Below are positions 20,968 to 33,225 of a stretch of 64,000 nucleotides of DNA, one piece after another. This DNA is from Cephalotus follicularis. Lineage: Eukaryota > Streptophyta > Magnoliopsida > Oxalidales > Cephalotaceae. Position 1 is the stretch's first letter, and the number at the start of each line of letters is the position of its first letter. Where the stretch lies: contig BDDD01001577.1 of NCBI GenBank assembly GCA_001972305.1, positions 66,437 to 130,436 on the forward strand. The letters run 5' to 3'. The notes under the pieces were generated by a model. It did not search any database. It was not told the DNA's origin and saw only the letters and a list, made by a program, of their open reading frames with translations. Both the position numbers and the translations under genes were made by a program.

Positions 20968-21779
20968 TGTAACGCGCCGTAGTTTTTTTGTAGTCTAAGA
21001 AAAACTTTTTCTATGCTGTATAATTTTTTTTTTTTTATGGGCTTTGGACTTATTTGAGTAAGAGATGAAAGTTGAGTGTTGTTTTTGTTATAAGCCCAAG
21101 TGTAAAGTGTGATTAGAAATAGTTGGAGGACTCAAGTGTAAAGCTTGTTGAGGAAGATTACTAGTTCCAAGACAATGATGGCTTAAGTTGGGTTTAGTGT
21201 GGAGATATTTTGAGTTTCGGCCATCTTTTCTTCTAGCTTCAGTAGGTTAGAGAGTTTTAGAGAGAGAGAGAGTTCTAGTTTTCTTCTTCTTCTCGTTCTT
21301 AGCGCCTGGACCAGTGGAAGCTTGAAGCGTCCGTCCCCAGTAAGAAGGACGAGTGGACAAGGAAAGAAGCAGTCAAGCTAGAGGAAGAGCGTAGCAGAAA
21401 ATAAGAGACGTTAGCGTCCAAGGAACTAGCAAGAATTGTGAGTGGGACATCCCTTCTATGTTTGTAGTTGTTTTATGATGTTCTTGATAACTCATTCAGT
21501 TTTCAATTTCCAGTACAGTGAGAGATTTCTAACGGGAATTTGTTTCCCCAGCGTCTTTGTATGATTTGTTGACAGAAGAGAGAGAGAGAGTTTCCGAGCA
21601 CTAGAGCTCAAGTTTCTTCTAAGTTAATTAGTCACTTTCCAGAGAAGGTAACGCCTACGTGTTCAACCCCACTCCTCGGCCTACTATTGTCTATGACGGG
21701 AAGTCGAGTGAGTCTGCCCCCAGGACCTACGTGGATCTCCTTTATACTATTGTCTATGATGGTGTTTAGGGTTTGAGTG
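20968..21779 (+). mobile_element. 3' LTR of El-3 (T4), right end cut by El-4
   Basis: It starts TGTAACGCGCC after the polypurine tract. About 812 bp remain before the El-4 LTR. It has a GA/CT-rich leader (21250–21300) but no palindrome array and no T2 structured element, so it is a different family. Confidence 0.8.
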
Positions 21780-21839
21780 TGTCACACCCTGTTTTTCCCA
21801 GAAGACAACATTAAAGCGATAAGGCAATCAACACAACAT

Positions 21840-21948
21840 AATTCAGCTTATGCGATTTTACGTAAAATCAAAAACTTTCAATAGCGGAAGCATTAACATG
21901 AAATAAGCTGAATTTAAATATGCATCACGCATCCCATACTACGTGATA
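21840..21948 (-). other. T2 3' structured element in the El-4 LTR
   Basis: On the minus strand SL1 pairs ATCACG with CGTGAT (21924–21947) around TAGTATGGGATG. The long stem pairs AATTCAGCTTAT with ATAAGCTGAATT, a 12-bp perfect match (21840–21914), with GCTTCCGC between. Confidence 0.8.
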
Positions 21949-22276
21949 CCCAAAAGTTTATATAAAAACCCAACACAAAGTCGATCGCCCATAAACGGAG
22001 CGTGATAATACAATACGACATGAAATAACCCACGGTATCCATCAATACATGACAGATATAAAATCCATGTCACAATAATCCAATTAACATAGTCATTGTT
22101 CATTAATCCAGTACATAAAATAAGAGAAACAATTGCTCCACATCAAATCCCACTCCATCAATCTGTTACAGTAGGGGTTAGCCTTTGTCCTCACTGGACT
22201 AAGTGAATAAACTCATAAATACAGTTCGAGGTTTATGATAATGAGTATCATGAATGAATGCATTATGATGCAGTAT

Positions 22277-22298
22277 AGTATATATATATATATATATA
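22277..22298. repeat. Short (TA)n repeat
   Basis: A run of alternating T and A within the El-4 LTR, in the A/T-rich part that also holds TATATA runs in other T2 copies. Confidence 0.9.
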
Positions 22299-22971
22299 GC
22301 AGTGTATACATAAGTAAAATGTATGCATGTTCATAGTACAGGTATAACCTCATAAGGCTACATCAACACAAGCAGTAAGTATGTCCCGAAAGGAACCAGA
22401 CAAACGAGTCGCCATGACCGTCGCCACCTCCTGGCCCCAATGTCATGCACTCTTACCCCATCCCCGTTTGCGAATGATTTGGGGTGAGTCCTCCGTACAG
22501 GTTGCTTAGCACGACGGCTAAACAATCAACAGGTTATTACCACAGTAGCTAATAATCAACAAGCACAAACACCGTACAGTACAAGTCAAGCAATAAAATA
22601 TAATTACTTGATCAAATATATTTGTTTAAAATATATTACTCCGTTCTCAGGTTGTGATACGTTATAAAACTTAAAACAATACAGTTCGATTGTGTAACCA
22701 ATCCTTTAAACATTTCCCCGTCTTTGAAAAATACTTTCCCCAGTCATTAGAAAAAATATATATATATTTGGCAAATATACATTTTCAATTAATGATTATA
22801 ATAATCATGCAAACTTTTCAAACTGGTTAACACTTTTTAGCAATCAACCACAATGCAATTCATAGTTCAGTAACAATGCAAACATATGCTCGGAATGCAC
22901 ATAGGATCGTTCCTAGAGTCGTTTCGGGTCTAACGGGTTCCATTCGAGTGAAACTTTTCCAAACAGGGGAA

Positions 22972-23390
22972 TAAGCGTTGATGCTTATCCATTGAGCGTT
23001 GACGTGTTTACCCTAAGGCGCCAATAATTCGTGCAGTTACTCCCAGGCGTTTTAAGTCCAATGACATCGATGCTTTTCCAAAGACGTCGATGTCTTTATG
23101 ATACCAGGAGGTACCAGTTTGCAATCTTGATTCCAGGGGGAAGAATCCGACCCTTAACAAACAATCTCATTCTCTCACAGTGTAAGGCATGCTACTGGTT
23201 ATCAGAATATGTAACCAGAACATCAATTCATGAATAAACATTCAACCATAAGTGGGTATTTCACCACCCATAGTGGACACTATTGTTCTAGAATTACCCA
23301 TAAAAGGCGTCGATGTTTTTACTCAAACATCGATGTCTTTCGCATTCACACACGAAAGCATCGACGTCTTTATGTAGGCGTCGACGTCTA
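22972..23390 (-). repeat. TCGA palindrome clusters in the El-4 LTR intron region
   Basis: Cores lie at 22978/22999, 23067/23087, 23310/23330 and 23361/23381: pairs of 20–21 bp, with 31 bp between the last two pairs, exactly as in S1. The motif is AAGACGTCGATGTCTT-like. Confidence 0.82.
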
Positions 23391-24162
23391 TTTAACCCAG
23401 AACGTCATTTCCATTGTTCTAACACACCAGGCCATTACCAATGCAACCTTCACACAAACCAATTCGAATATTCATGTAAATTACACATGCATGGTTACTC
23501 CGTACATCACAGTAGTCATCACAACAAATCCAGAGATTACAATTCATCCATTAACATGCAATTCATCAATGGCATTTCATTATCTTAAACTCAAAATGCA
23601 TGTATAAGATCATCACATCCCCTACCTCTGGTTTGAAGTTAGAAACCTTGTAAGTCCACCTCTATGTGTTCCAAGGGTTGCCCACAGCAGCACCAAACTT
23701 GTCCCAAGCTAAAATCCCAGGAGCTCCAAGTTCCAAGCTCCAAGTGCTCAACAATGGTGGTACTCCTCTTTCTTTCTCCCTCTGTTTTCCCTTTTTAACT
23801 CTCAGTCTCTTTCCTTTTCTTTCTCACAGTGTTTAGCTAAGAAGGAGGGGATGGGAGAGGTGTTTTATGCTGGCAGGAGTCCTTCATTCTCTCTTGGTTC
23901 ACATGCACCCACACACCCGTGCTCTCCTCTCTCCTTTCCTTTTTTTGGCTTCTTTTTCCTTTCCCTTCTGCAGGTTGCAGATGAAGATGGCATATCCTCT
24001 TGCATGCACCATGTCAAGGGCACGTTTTGGAGCATGCCTGGCTACACACCAGCATGGTCAACACGTCGCTTTTATGCATGTCAAGATGCCTGGATGATGC
24101 CTCTAAAGTTTCCCCATTGCATGTTATTATGTCAGTGCATAACGTGCCCGATATTCTTTCCA

Positions 24163-24312
24163 AAGACGTTGACGTCTTCCCTTAGACATCGATGTCTTTT
24201 CCCTTTCATACGTGGGTGTCGATGTCTTCGTCTGCATCGACGTGCATGTACATGCATTCACGTGCGCTCTTGTTCCCATAAGCGTCGATGTCTTTCCAAA
24301 GACATCGACGCG
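24163..24312 (-). repeat. TCGA palindrome cluster near the start of the El-4 LTR
   Basis: Cores lie at 24169/24189, 24219/24237 and 24285/24305; pairs 18–20 bp apart, about 180–315 bp from the LTR 5' end. Confidence 0.82.
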
Positions 24313-24483
24313 TTTATCCCAAAACTGCACCGTTTTGGTTTAACATACACATTTCTTTCCCCAAACAATATTTAAGGTTTGGAAAACATCATTGAGGTCA
24401 AAATCTCCAACATTTTCATTAATTAAACGGAAGATTACATATTAAAACGAAATATTACACTAACAAAAATCCCGGGCGTTACA

Positions 24484-24497
24484 TCCACCCCTCATTC
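24484..24497 (-). promoter_or_regulatory. Polypurine tract of El-4
   Basis: On the minus strand GAATGAGGGGTGGA lies directly before the LTR start at 24483. Confidence 0.82.
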
Positions 24498-24528
24498 AAG
24501 AAATTTTGTCCTCGAAATTAACACAATA

Positions 24529-26706
24529 CTAAAACAAATGCGGGTAACGTTCTCGTATATCATCCTCACGTTCCCAAGTCGCTTCATCCGGTCGATGAAA
24601 TTTCCACTGAACCTTTACCATTGGAATTTTCCGATTCCTCAATACTTGTGTCTTCCAATCCAAGATTCTCACAGGTGACTCCTCGCAGGAAAGATCATCC
24701 CTCACCGTAACCGAGTCACAATCCAGGACATGTGATGGATCTCGGATATAACCTCGTAGCATCGATACATGGAAGACATCATGTACGCCGGACAAGGTAG
24801 GAGTCAAGGCTAGCTGATAAGCTACCTCCCCAACCCTCTCCAGAATCTCAAAAGGACCAATATAGCGTGGAGCTAATTTGCCCTTCTTCCCAAATCTTTG
24901 CACCCCTTTCCATGGAGATACTTTCAAAAACACGTAATCTCCAACATTGAAGGTTAAAGGCCTTCTCTTTACACTGTCGGCATAGCTCTTCTGCCAACTC
25001 TGTGCTGCTAGTAACTTCTCTTTGATGAACTTGACTTTCTCCGAAGTCTCCTCCACCAAATCCGACCCAAGCAATGGTCGTTCACCAACCTCGTCCCAAC
25101 AGATGGGTGACCTACACTTCCTCCCATACAGTGCCTCGTATGGGGCGATACCAATACTCGTGTGATAGCTGTTATTAGAAGAAAACTCTATCAGAGGGAT
25201 ATGGTCTTCCCAGGTCCCGGCAAAATCGATCACACAAGCCCGAAGCATATCCTCCAAGGTTTGGATGGTACGCTCTGACTGTCCATTGGTTTGAGGGTGA
25301 AAAGCAGTACTGAGATTCAATCTCGTTCTGAAGGATGTCTGGAATCTCTTCCAGAAGTTGGAAGTGAAGATCGAATCCCTATCGCAAACGATTCTCACCG
25401 GAACACCGTGCAGTCTCACAATCTTCTTCACATATAATCGAGTCAACTTGCTCGCGGAATCAGTGACGTGTGTAGGCAAAATGTGTGCTGATTTGGTGAG
25501 TCTATCAACAATAACCCACACGGAATTATGATGGTGTCTAGTCAGTGGAAATCCAGAAACAAAGTCCATCGTGATGTGTTCCCATTTCCACTCCGCCACT
25601 GGTAATGACTGCAACAGTCCTGCCAGTTTCTGGTGTTCGGCCTTGACCGTCTGGCAAGTCAAACACTTCGCGACATATTCAGCAATTTCGCGCTTCATGT
25701 TGGGCCACCAGTAAGTCTTCTTCATATCTTGGTACATTTGGGTGCTACCAGGATGGATACTGTACCGGGACTTATGAGCCCCGTAAAACAACTCACTCTT
25801 CAACTCGCTATCATTCGGAAGACACACTCGTCCCTGAAATCTCAGAATACCATCGGTGTGTACTCGAAAATCGAACTCCGAATCCAAGTTCTCTCGAATC
25901 CGCTGTAATTCAGGATCATGCGGTTGTGCATCCCTTATGTGGTCCAGTAACATAGACCGTACTCGCTTGTCGGCCACAAAAATCCCTGGTGACTGATTAA
26001 ACGGAGACCACTCTTGGAAGTCTTCTAACATCTTCCATTGCGACACCATTGCGTAGGCAACCATAGCCTTGCGACTCAAGGCATCAGTGACCACATTCGC
26101 TTTCCCCGGGTTATACTGGATACCGCAGTCATAGTCGTTAAAGAATTCCACCCACCTGCATTGCCTCATGTTTAGTGTGTCCTGACAAAACAAGCACCTC
26201 AAACTCTTATGATCGGTAAAGATCTCAACATGCGCCTCATACAGATAGTGCCTCCACTTCTGAAGGGTGAAGATAATAGCTGTAAGTTTGAGGTCATTAC
26301 TCGGGTAGTTTTCTTCATACGGATTTAGCATCCTGGAAGCATAAGCGATCACCCTTCCTCGCTGCATCAGCACGCAGCCCAAGCCCTTACCCGACGCATC
26401 ACTATAGACTGCAAGGTCCTCATTACCCTCAGGTAATGCCAAGATAGGAGCGGAAACTAACCGATCCTTCAGTTCACGGAAACCAGCTTCACAATCTTCG
26501 TCCCAGGCAAACAAGGTCTTCTTCTGGGTTAGTCTAGTCAAGGGCTCAGCGCTCCTTGAAAAGTTCTGGATAAACCTCCTCTAATACCCCGCCAAGCCAA
26601 CAAAACTGCGTACCTCCATCACATTCTTCGGCTGTGGCCAATCTCGTACAACCTCTGCCTTCGACGGATCCACCGCCAAAGCCTCTCCAGATACAATGTG
26701 ACCAAG
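24529..26706 (-). pseudogene. pol of El-4, RT end to chromodomain-type tail (fossil)
   Basis: A long open stretch, 670 residues from 26541 to 24529, is the best preserved coding piece in the window. In order it has RNase H ([24 protein letters not shown]), the integrase zinc part ([32 protein letters not shown]), the integrase core ([38 protein letters not shown]), a C-terminal part with [20 protein letters not shown], and a tail ending WEREDDIRERYPHLF. The end of the RT lies between 26542 and 26706. There the element stops at a join to fragment G1, so it lacks gag, protease and most of RT and is broken as an element. Confidence 0.92.
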
Positions 26707-27258
26707 ACGGTATTCTTGCATATGAATGAATTGATTGTAACCTTGTGCGGTATTCTTGCATATGAACTGTTTATGGCCACTTGGCAGGATTGCTTATATA
26801 TTGGTCCACTGAAACATTATTTTGATATAAACTGTCATACATATTGCATTCATATATTCCTCAGCATACTTTATCTTCCTACTTAGCCAAGTGAGGACAA
26901 CGACTAACCCCTACAATTACAGATTGAGCTAGGACATTCGGAGCTTGCTACTGAAGCTTGGAGAGCTTCTTTTATCGTTTTAAGGTTGTTATATTTCTTT
27001 ATGATGGAATTGTACTTTGTAATGAACGAATGAATCATACCTCGTTTTCTTGTTGTATTCCTTGTGTTAAGGATAATAATTATCTTGTACCGCACGTAGT
27101 ATGGGATGCGTGCGGATGGTTGTATTTTATATTCCGGCTTATTGACTGCTTCCGCATATTGTTATATTCTGTTGAATGAAATGCTGGAATGTATGTTTAA
27201 TACTGATATCACCATATATGCTTGTCATTTGATGGTATTGAAATAACGGGGTGTGACA
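26707..27258 (+). mobile_element. G1: 3' part of a T2-related LTR
   Basis: It ends CGGGGTGTGACA at 27258 and carries the T2 acceptor block (CTAACCCCTACAATTACAG|ATTG near 26907–26925) and the T2 SL1. It matches G2 (37561–38065) and, reversed, part of S4. At its left junction a 19-bp sequence (CGGTATTCTTGCATATGAA) occurs twice, 40 bp apart. No target duplication is recognisable. Confidence 0.8.
27090..27190 (+). other. T2 3' structured element in G1
   Basis: SL1 pairs CCGCACG (27090–27096) with CGTGCGG (27109–27115) around TAGTATGGGATG. The long stem pairs ATTCCGGC (27131–27138) with GCTGGAAT (27183–27190), with one wobble, and GCTTCCGC lies between. Confidence 0.75.
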
Positions 27259-28564
27259 GATGCGTTCTTATGCAACATGGTAGGGTGATTGCATACACAT
27301 CAAGGAAGTTAAAGCCGTACGAGGAAAATTATCCCGTACACGATCTTGAGTTGGCAGCCATAGTGTTTGCTTTGTAGAAATTGAGGCACTACCTCTATGG
27401 TGCTCAGTTTGAGATCTTTACCGACCATAAGAGTTTGAAGTATTTGTTTTCCCAGAAGGAGTTCAACATGAGACAGAGGCGATGGGTCGAATTCTTTAAT
27501 GACTACAACTGCAACATTAAATACCACCCAGGAAAGGCGAATGTAGTGGCTGATGCGCTGAGTCATAAGGCAATGTTTGCTGGAGCAATGGTTTCACAGT
27601 GGAAGCTATTGGAGGAATTTCAGAGATGGAATCCGTTCATGGTTTCCCGTGGAGTTATTGTGGCAAGTCTGAGAGCACAACCAGAACTTCTGGAACGTAT
27701 TCTGACTGCTCAGTATAGTGATTCTGAATTGTGGAGTATCCGTGAGAACCTGGACACTGATTCTGAGTTCTCCATTCATACTAATGGCATGTTGAGGTTC
27801 CGAGGAAGGATATGTTTTCCGGATGACGAGAGCATCAAGAATGAGCTACTGCAACAAGCTCACAAGTCAAAATACAGTGTTCACCCTGTAAGTTCCAAGA
27901 TGTGGCACGACCTGAGGAAGAACTACTGGTGGAGCAGTATGAAAAGAGAGATTGCCGAATACGTAGCAAGATGTCGGACCTGTCAGAGAGTGAAGGCTGA
28001 ACATCAGAGACCTGCGGGACTGCTACAATCGTTACCAGTGGTTGAATGGAAATGGGAGCATGTGACCATGGACTTCGTATCAGGATTGCCAAGGTCACGA
28101 AATCAGCATGAGGCAGTGTGGGTAGTAGTGGACAGACTCACTAAGTCTGTTCACTTTCTTCCGATGAACATGACGTATTCTATCGAGAAGCTTGCTCGAT
28201 TGTATATCCGGGAGACAGTGAGATTGCATGGGGTGCCGGTCAGTATTGTCTGCGACCGAGATGCTAGATTTACTTCAAGGTTCTGGAAGAAGTTCCAATC
28301 AACAATGGGAACAACCTTGAACTTTAGCACTGCATTCCACCCACAGACCGACGGACAGTCCAAGCGTACTATTCAGACTCTGGAGGATATGTTACGGGCT
28401 TGTATGATTGATTTTGCTGGGAGTTGGGAGGATCATCTGGCACTGATTGAGTTCTCCTACAACAACAGTTTTCATACCAGTATTGGAATGGCTCCCTATG
28501 AAGCCTTGTATGGGAGAAAATGCAGGTCACCTATTTGCTGGGATGAGGTAGGTGAGAGACAAGG
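27259..28564 (+). pseudogene. El-5: RNase H and integrase piece (fossil)
   Basis: It contains [20 protein letters not shown] and DHKSLKY (RNase H). The integrase follows with [53 protein letters not shown] and [17 protein letters not shown]. It ends inside the GPY-type part ([19 protein letters not shown]), where El-6 begins. It is a separate copy from El-2, El-4 and El-8. Both ends are cut, and the rest of the element was not found in the window. Confidence 0.88.
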
Positions 28565-29216
28565 TGTAACACCCCCGATTCGGAGGGAGTCGTTACGGTT
28601 CCTAATCCGAGACTAAGCATAACCTATCATATAACATAGCTCAATTTTTATTCTTTTTATCAAAATATTAACTCATCTTTTATTTAAATTGCGTGATGGT
28701 CTAAACATAACATTTATAATCTAAGACATAATCTGAAACTTTATTCATAATCCGAAAACTTAAACATAAACCAAAGCTTAAACATAATTCTAAGTCATAA
28801 ACTAAAAGACATAATAATACTCAAATAGGGGTTCTAACATGACCATAAAAATAACTAAGCATAAACGAGTCCATGTCCTAAGTGATCCTTATCATAGGTG
28901 ACATCTCGCTCATCACACATAGCCCGGATGCTGTCCCAGAATACCTGCCGCATGGAAACAAAAATGCGGCTGAGCAAACCTCAGTACAGATATAGAATCA
29001 TAAAACATAAAACGATAATTTAAAATATAGAAAATACCTGAACCTTGAAATATCATACGACACATGTATAAATTAATTATAAACAGTTCTACCAATTCAA
29101 AACTAATATCCGAATTTCAAAACGTTAACAAATTTCAAGAACAATATCTGAAAGCAAAGTTTGATTTCAAAGCATAGTCTAAGTTTCGATGCAAATCAAA
29201 ATCCCAAAACGATATT

Positions 29217-31941
29217 TGTAACACCCCCGGACGGCGGGAGTCGTCACAGGGTCATAACATTACTTATCTGAGCATATACATTATTTATCAAATCATAAGT
29301 TTGCTTTATTAGCCAATAACAGCCAAAACGTGGCAGTCTTATCAAAACAATAAAACTTAACCATTTAACATATTAAGTAGTTGCGGAAAACTCAAAACAT
29401 AATTCAGTTCCAATTTAAAAACATAAAACATAATAATCCATGTTTCTGACCACTAAACATAACATACGGATCACTCTCCTAAGGATCCAACACATAGGGT
29501 GGTCATCACTCAATCACACTTTTCCCCCGCTGCTCCTGAAAACCTGCCGCATGGAAAGAAAAACGCGGCTGAGCAAACCTCAGTACGGATAAGGGAAATA
29601 AAACAGTAAACGGTAATTTAAAAACATTAATATTTCAATAATAACGTAACAGAAATCTTTAACAGATAAAACAGTTTAATCATATTCAAATAACAATTGC
29701 TTATCTTCCGAAACAATTATGGAACATTTTAAAACATCAAGAATCATAGTTCATAAAACATACTGAGCCATATACATATCACATATCATAAATTTGGCAA
29801 GAGAAGCGCTAATACCACATGCCCACTAGAATTGAAGTGTACGGCACTACACAAGTCAATTCTCACATACACATATCCGAATCACTCCTCGGATCATATA
29901 TCTGATCACACCTCATATCTCATAAACTAGAATCGATTCATACGCCTCTATCATACATAGCGGATCCACAAATCCACCTCATAGGATTCGTTCATACACT
30001 CAGAGACGCCGTAGTCTAATCAAACCGCTACGGAAGTGTCACGTCCCCGTGCCAGGCCTACGACGTGCCTATGGTACGCCCCATAGGTGGGTACAATACT
30101 CAGTATTTATTTCAAAATTATTGATTTATCAAAATCAATTTAAAACACATAAAATATGTTCTCACACAACATATTCGAAAACCGCTCACAACGGTATCAT
30201 AACATATCGTATCATAACATGTCGTATCATTTCATATCATATGTATAAAGTCGGAATCATTTAAAATGTCAAACCAACTTTATATTCGAAATATGTCAAA
30301 ACCATAAAACATTGTTGATTTCATAAATGAAGACGCTTAGAAAAACAATTTTTAGTTCGAATATCAGATAGCCAAGGAACAGAAAATTCGTACCTTATGC
30401 GCTCACAAAGTACTTACGAATAGACAATTTAAAGGGAATCCACTTGAAGCACAACAATCTAAAAGGCATTCAAAAACATATGTATAAGAGTCTAAAACAC
30501 ACCAGAAGTATTAAACAGACTCTTAACAGTATTTGGAAAAGATTCGGATCAATTCGGGGATGAAACGAATAAAACAGTTGAAAACAGTACATTTCTGGGC
30601 AAAACAGTCGACTGGGGAAGCAAGACAGTCGACAATTCGAAAGGTCCAGTCGACTAGTCAAACTAAAGTGCAGGCAGTCAACTGTGTTCATACCTCCAAT
30701 CGATTACTCAACCTAAGGCAGTCGACTGCATTCATATGGCAGTCGGCTACTCAACCATTCCAGCCGACTGTCCACAGAGATAGCCGACTGTTCTGGGCGA
30801 CAGAACAGTTGGAAATTCGACAATTTGATACTGAAAATGATTCAAATGGTTTCTACATTAAACCAAAGACATATGGACATAAACATATGATTATATATGA
30901 CTTGTAGGTGGCATAAAAACACATAAACGACAGACAAACAATTGGACAGAGGCTTAGCCTCCAAGAGGAAGCAAGAAGGCAATGCATATTTATGTCCATA
31001 TTTTGTCTTTTATCAGTTATAGATGTTATAAACCCAGTTTATGACATATCTATGTGCATAAAACATATTGACAATATTACTAACACAATGACAACATGTA
31101 TAGGCAGTAATCAAGACCCAAAGGACATAAAGAGCATAAAACTCAAATTATGACATTGAAACAAAACTATCATTAGAGGAGACGAATTAATTGACCTGTA
31201 ATGACGTTAAGAACACAGAAAACACAGCAAGAATACGACGAATTCACTGATCAAACAACTGTACAGAAGGAGGACAAGAAAACAAAACAAGGAATACATA
31301 AATGCTCAACAAACTAGAAGAATTCAATCCAAAGAAATACGAAAGGACTGAGATTACCTCTTCGAATTTTGAAGAACGAATTACATAGCAGATGATCACA
31401 CACTAACAAGGCAGAATCGGCAGTGCATAAGGCAGAAAAAGAAAGAAAGAGGCAATTATAGAATGGCAATGGCACAACAAAAAGGAAAAAGGGGAGACCA
31501 ATTCTGCCCACATAAGGAAAAGGAGAGGATTTGTGGGGAATTAGAAAGGAAAAGAAGATTACAAACGTGTGAAAGTTAATGAGGGAGAGGGAGACTTCGG
31601 GTGATGAAGGAGAAGGAAGAAGGAAATAAGAAAGAAAAAGGAAAGAAGAGAAAAGGAAGAAAAATAAAGGGAAAAGGGAAAAATAAGGAATTAAGGGATT
31701 TTAAAAAATAAAATAAATGTGATTTGTTTTTAATAAAATAATTTGGATAATAAGAAAATAATTTAAAAGCCCAACCCAACAAAGCATAACATACCCAAAT
31801 ATTTAGGCTGTATCAAACAACCCAAATCACATAAGCACAAAACAAAAGGGCAACCGGACTTTAAAATTAAACACAATTAAAAAGCCCGAACACACACATA
31901 AAATCCGTAAAAATATATTTACGAACGAGCAGGGTATTACA
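29217..31941 (-). mobile_element. S3: solo T1 LTR inside the El-6 LTR
   Basis: On the minus strand it starts TGTAATACCCTG and ends GGGGGTGTTACA, flanked by the 5-bp duplication ATATT (29212–29216 and 31942–31946). Length 2725 bp. It is closest to the El-1 LTR. It carries HP1 (30068–30087), an HP2 whose arms are CACGTC/GACGTG instead of CATGTC/GACATG, and a GAG|GTAATCT donor-like site near 31357–31363 also seen in El-1. Confidence 0.95.
30605..30790 (-). repeat. Nine-copy palindrome array in S3
   Basis: Starts are 30605, 30626, 30647, 30675, 30697, 30719, 30740, 30761 and 30781; steps 20–22 bp with one of 28. Variants of CAGTCGACTG. Confidence 0.88.
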
Positions 31942-32244
31942 ATATTCAAAACGATACTCAAAATCTTTTTAACATTGTCCGAGTCAAAAAGGGGTTTCCA
32001 AAACAAAACATATCCGAATCCGATATCTCATAATAGCGATCCAAAATATAAATAACAAAGACTTATCCGATTCCGAAATCTCATAATAGAGATGCAAAGT
32101 ACATATACATAAGTGCAAAGGGTTTGCAAGGCCCACATGCTCCGACGGAAAGACGTGTACGACACTACACAATCAAACCCCAAAATCCGAATCCTTAACA
32201 TATCCTAGGATCGATCAGTACGCCTCTATCACATAGCGGATCCA

Positions 32245-32364
32245 TAAGTCCACCTCATGGGACATATTCAAAACATAGAGAGACGCCGTAAACTAATCAC
32301 ACCGCTACGGAAGTGTCATGTCCCCGTGCCAGGCCTACGACATGCCTATGGTACACCCCATATG
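32245..32364 (-). other. Hairpin cluster in the left El-6 LTR
   Basis: HP3 has GTCC/GGAC in place of the El-1 ATCC/GGAT, a compensating change (32245–32266). HP2 CATGTC/GACATG and HP1 lie between about 32317 and 32364. Confidence 0.65.
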
Positions 32365-33097
32365 TGGGAAATATCACTGTATATCCAAAGTAAACATACT
32401 TCCTAATTTGAAAGTCATGTTCGTTTAACATACTTCCTAATGTGAAAGTCATGTTTGTTTAACATACTTCCTAAGGTGAAATTCATGTTCGTTTCTCAAA
32501 TCCAAAATCCGTATACTTTCGTATGTGAAAGTCATACTTAGTTTATAAAACCGGTGACATTAAACTTTAGTAGTAAAACAGATTTTATAAAACATCCGAG
32601 CTTGTATAACATTTCGTAAACATTTCAGAGCCAAAACATTTTATTTTCACAAAAATATCTTATCGACTTTACTCCTAAACATTTCAAAATACGGAGCATA
32701 ATGGAGTTCATAAAATCGAAGGGACATATTCATAAAGTAAAGCTATCTTTTTTCCATAAAAACAGTAGGAGGATATCAAGGAACGAAACATCCATACAAA
32801 AATATATTTGAATTCATTTCAGTAAAACCGAAGGAGTAAGCCAAGAACGAAGAATCCGTACCTTAAGCGATCACAAAAATAACTTTACGAATTGACAACC
32901 ATATTTAATATTTTTAAAAACTGATTTTAAAATACAAAACAATAAATTTTTGCTTTTCCAACATTCATATTCTAATAAATATGAAAAGCCCTAAATTAAA
33001 ATCATATAGCCCAAAGATCACATTATGCCAACATAATATAACAAATCTAAATCAAATAAAAATCCGAAATTTTGCACTCGAAAATCTGGGTATTACA

Positions 33098-33225
33098 TCC
33101 TTCCCCCCTTAAAAAGATTTCATCCCGAAATCTTAACAAATATTAATCCGAAACAAATAACAGAAAAGACACACCAAGATGCATAACAAACGATTCAGTT
33201 ACCATAGCATAAGTTGACTTATCAG
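33098..33225 (-). other. El-6 polypurine tract and region between gag and LTR
   Basis: On the minus strand AAGGGGGGAAGGA abuts the LTR start at 33097, preceded by GATTTCGGGATGAAATC. No protease, RT or integrase match is present in this stretch. Confidence 0.8.

Larger units (their letters stand above)
22163..23625 (-). other. Candidate leader intron in the El-4 LTR
   Basis: The minus-strand donor is CCAGAG|GTAGGGG (starts 23625). The acceptor is CTAACCCCTACTGTAACAG|ATTG (ends 22163). About 1463 bp. Confidence 0.55.
21780..24483 (-). mobile_element. 3' LTR of El-4 (T2, minus strand)
   Basis: On the minus strand it starts TGTAACGCCCGGG at 24483 and ends with GGGTGTGACA at 21780; 2704 bp. A TATA-like GCATAAAACA lies at 23861–23870. 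The left flank is El-3. The other LTR of El-4 is not in place, because the element is truncated at about 26706. Confidence 0.92.
28565..33097 (-). mobile_element. Left (3') LTR of El-6 (T1, minus strand), holding solo S3
   Basis: On the minus strand it starts TGTAATACCC at 33097 and ends GGGGGTGTTACA at 28565. The first 600 bp from the left differ from the right LTR at roughly 2–3 % of positions by eye, so this is a young insertion. Without S3 it is shorter than the right copy and lacks the palindrome array seen there. Confidence 0.9.

Noticed and set aside
26698-27260. G1 as a complete solo LTR
   Set aside because: Only the 3' part is present, no start TG and no target duplication were found.
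27381-28616. El-5 as an intact host-domesticated integrase gene
   Set aside because: The long open frame is a cut retrotransposon piece joined to an LTR at each side. It lacks its own start context and ends inside El-6 LTR sequence.
31590-31760. Purine-rich stretch near 31600–31700 as a regulatory element
   Set aside because: It is the reverse of the CT-rich leader that T1 LTRs carry after the promoter, already explained by S3.
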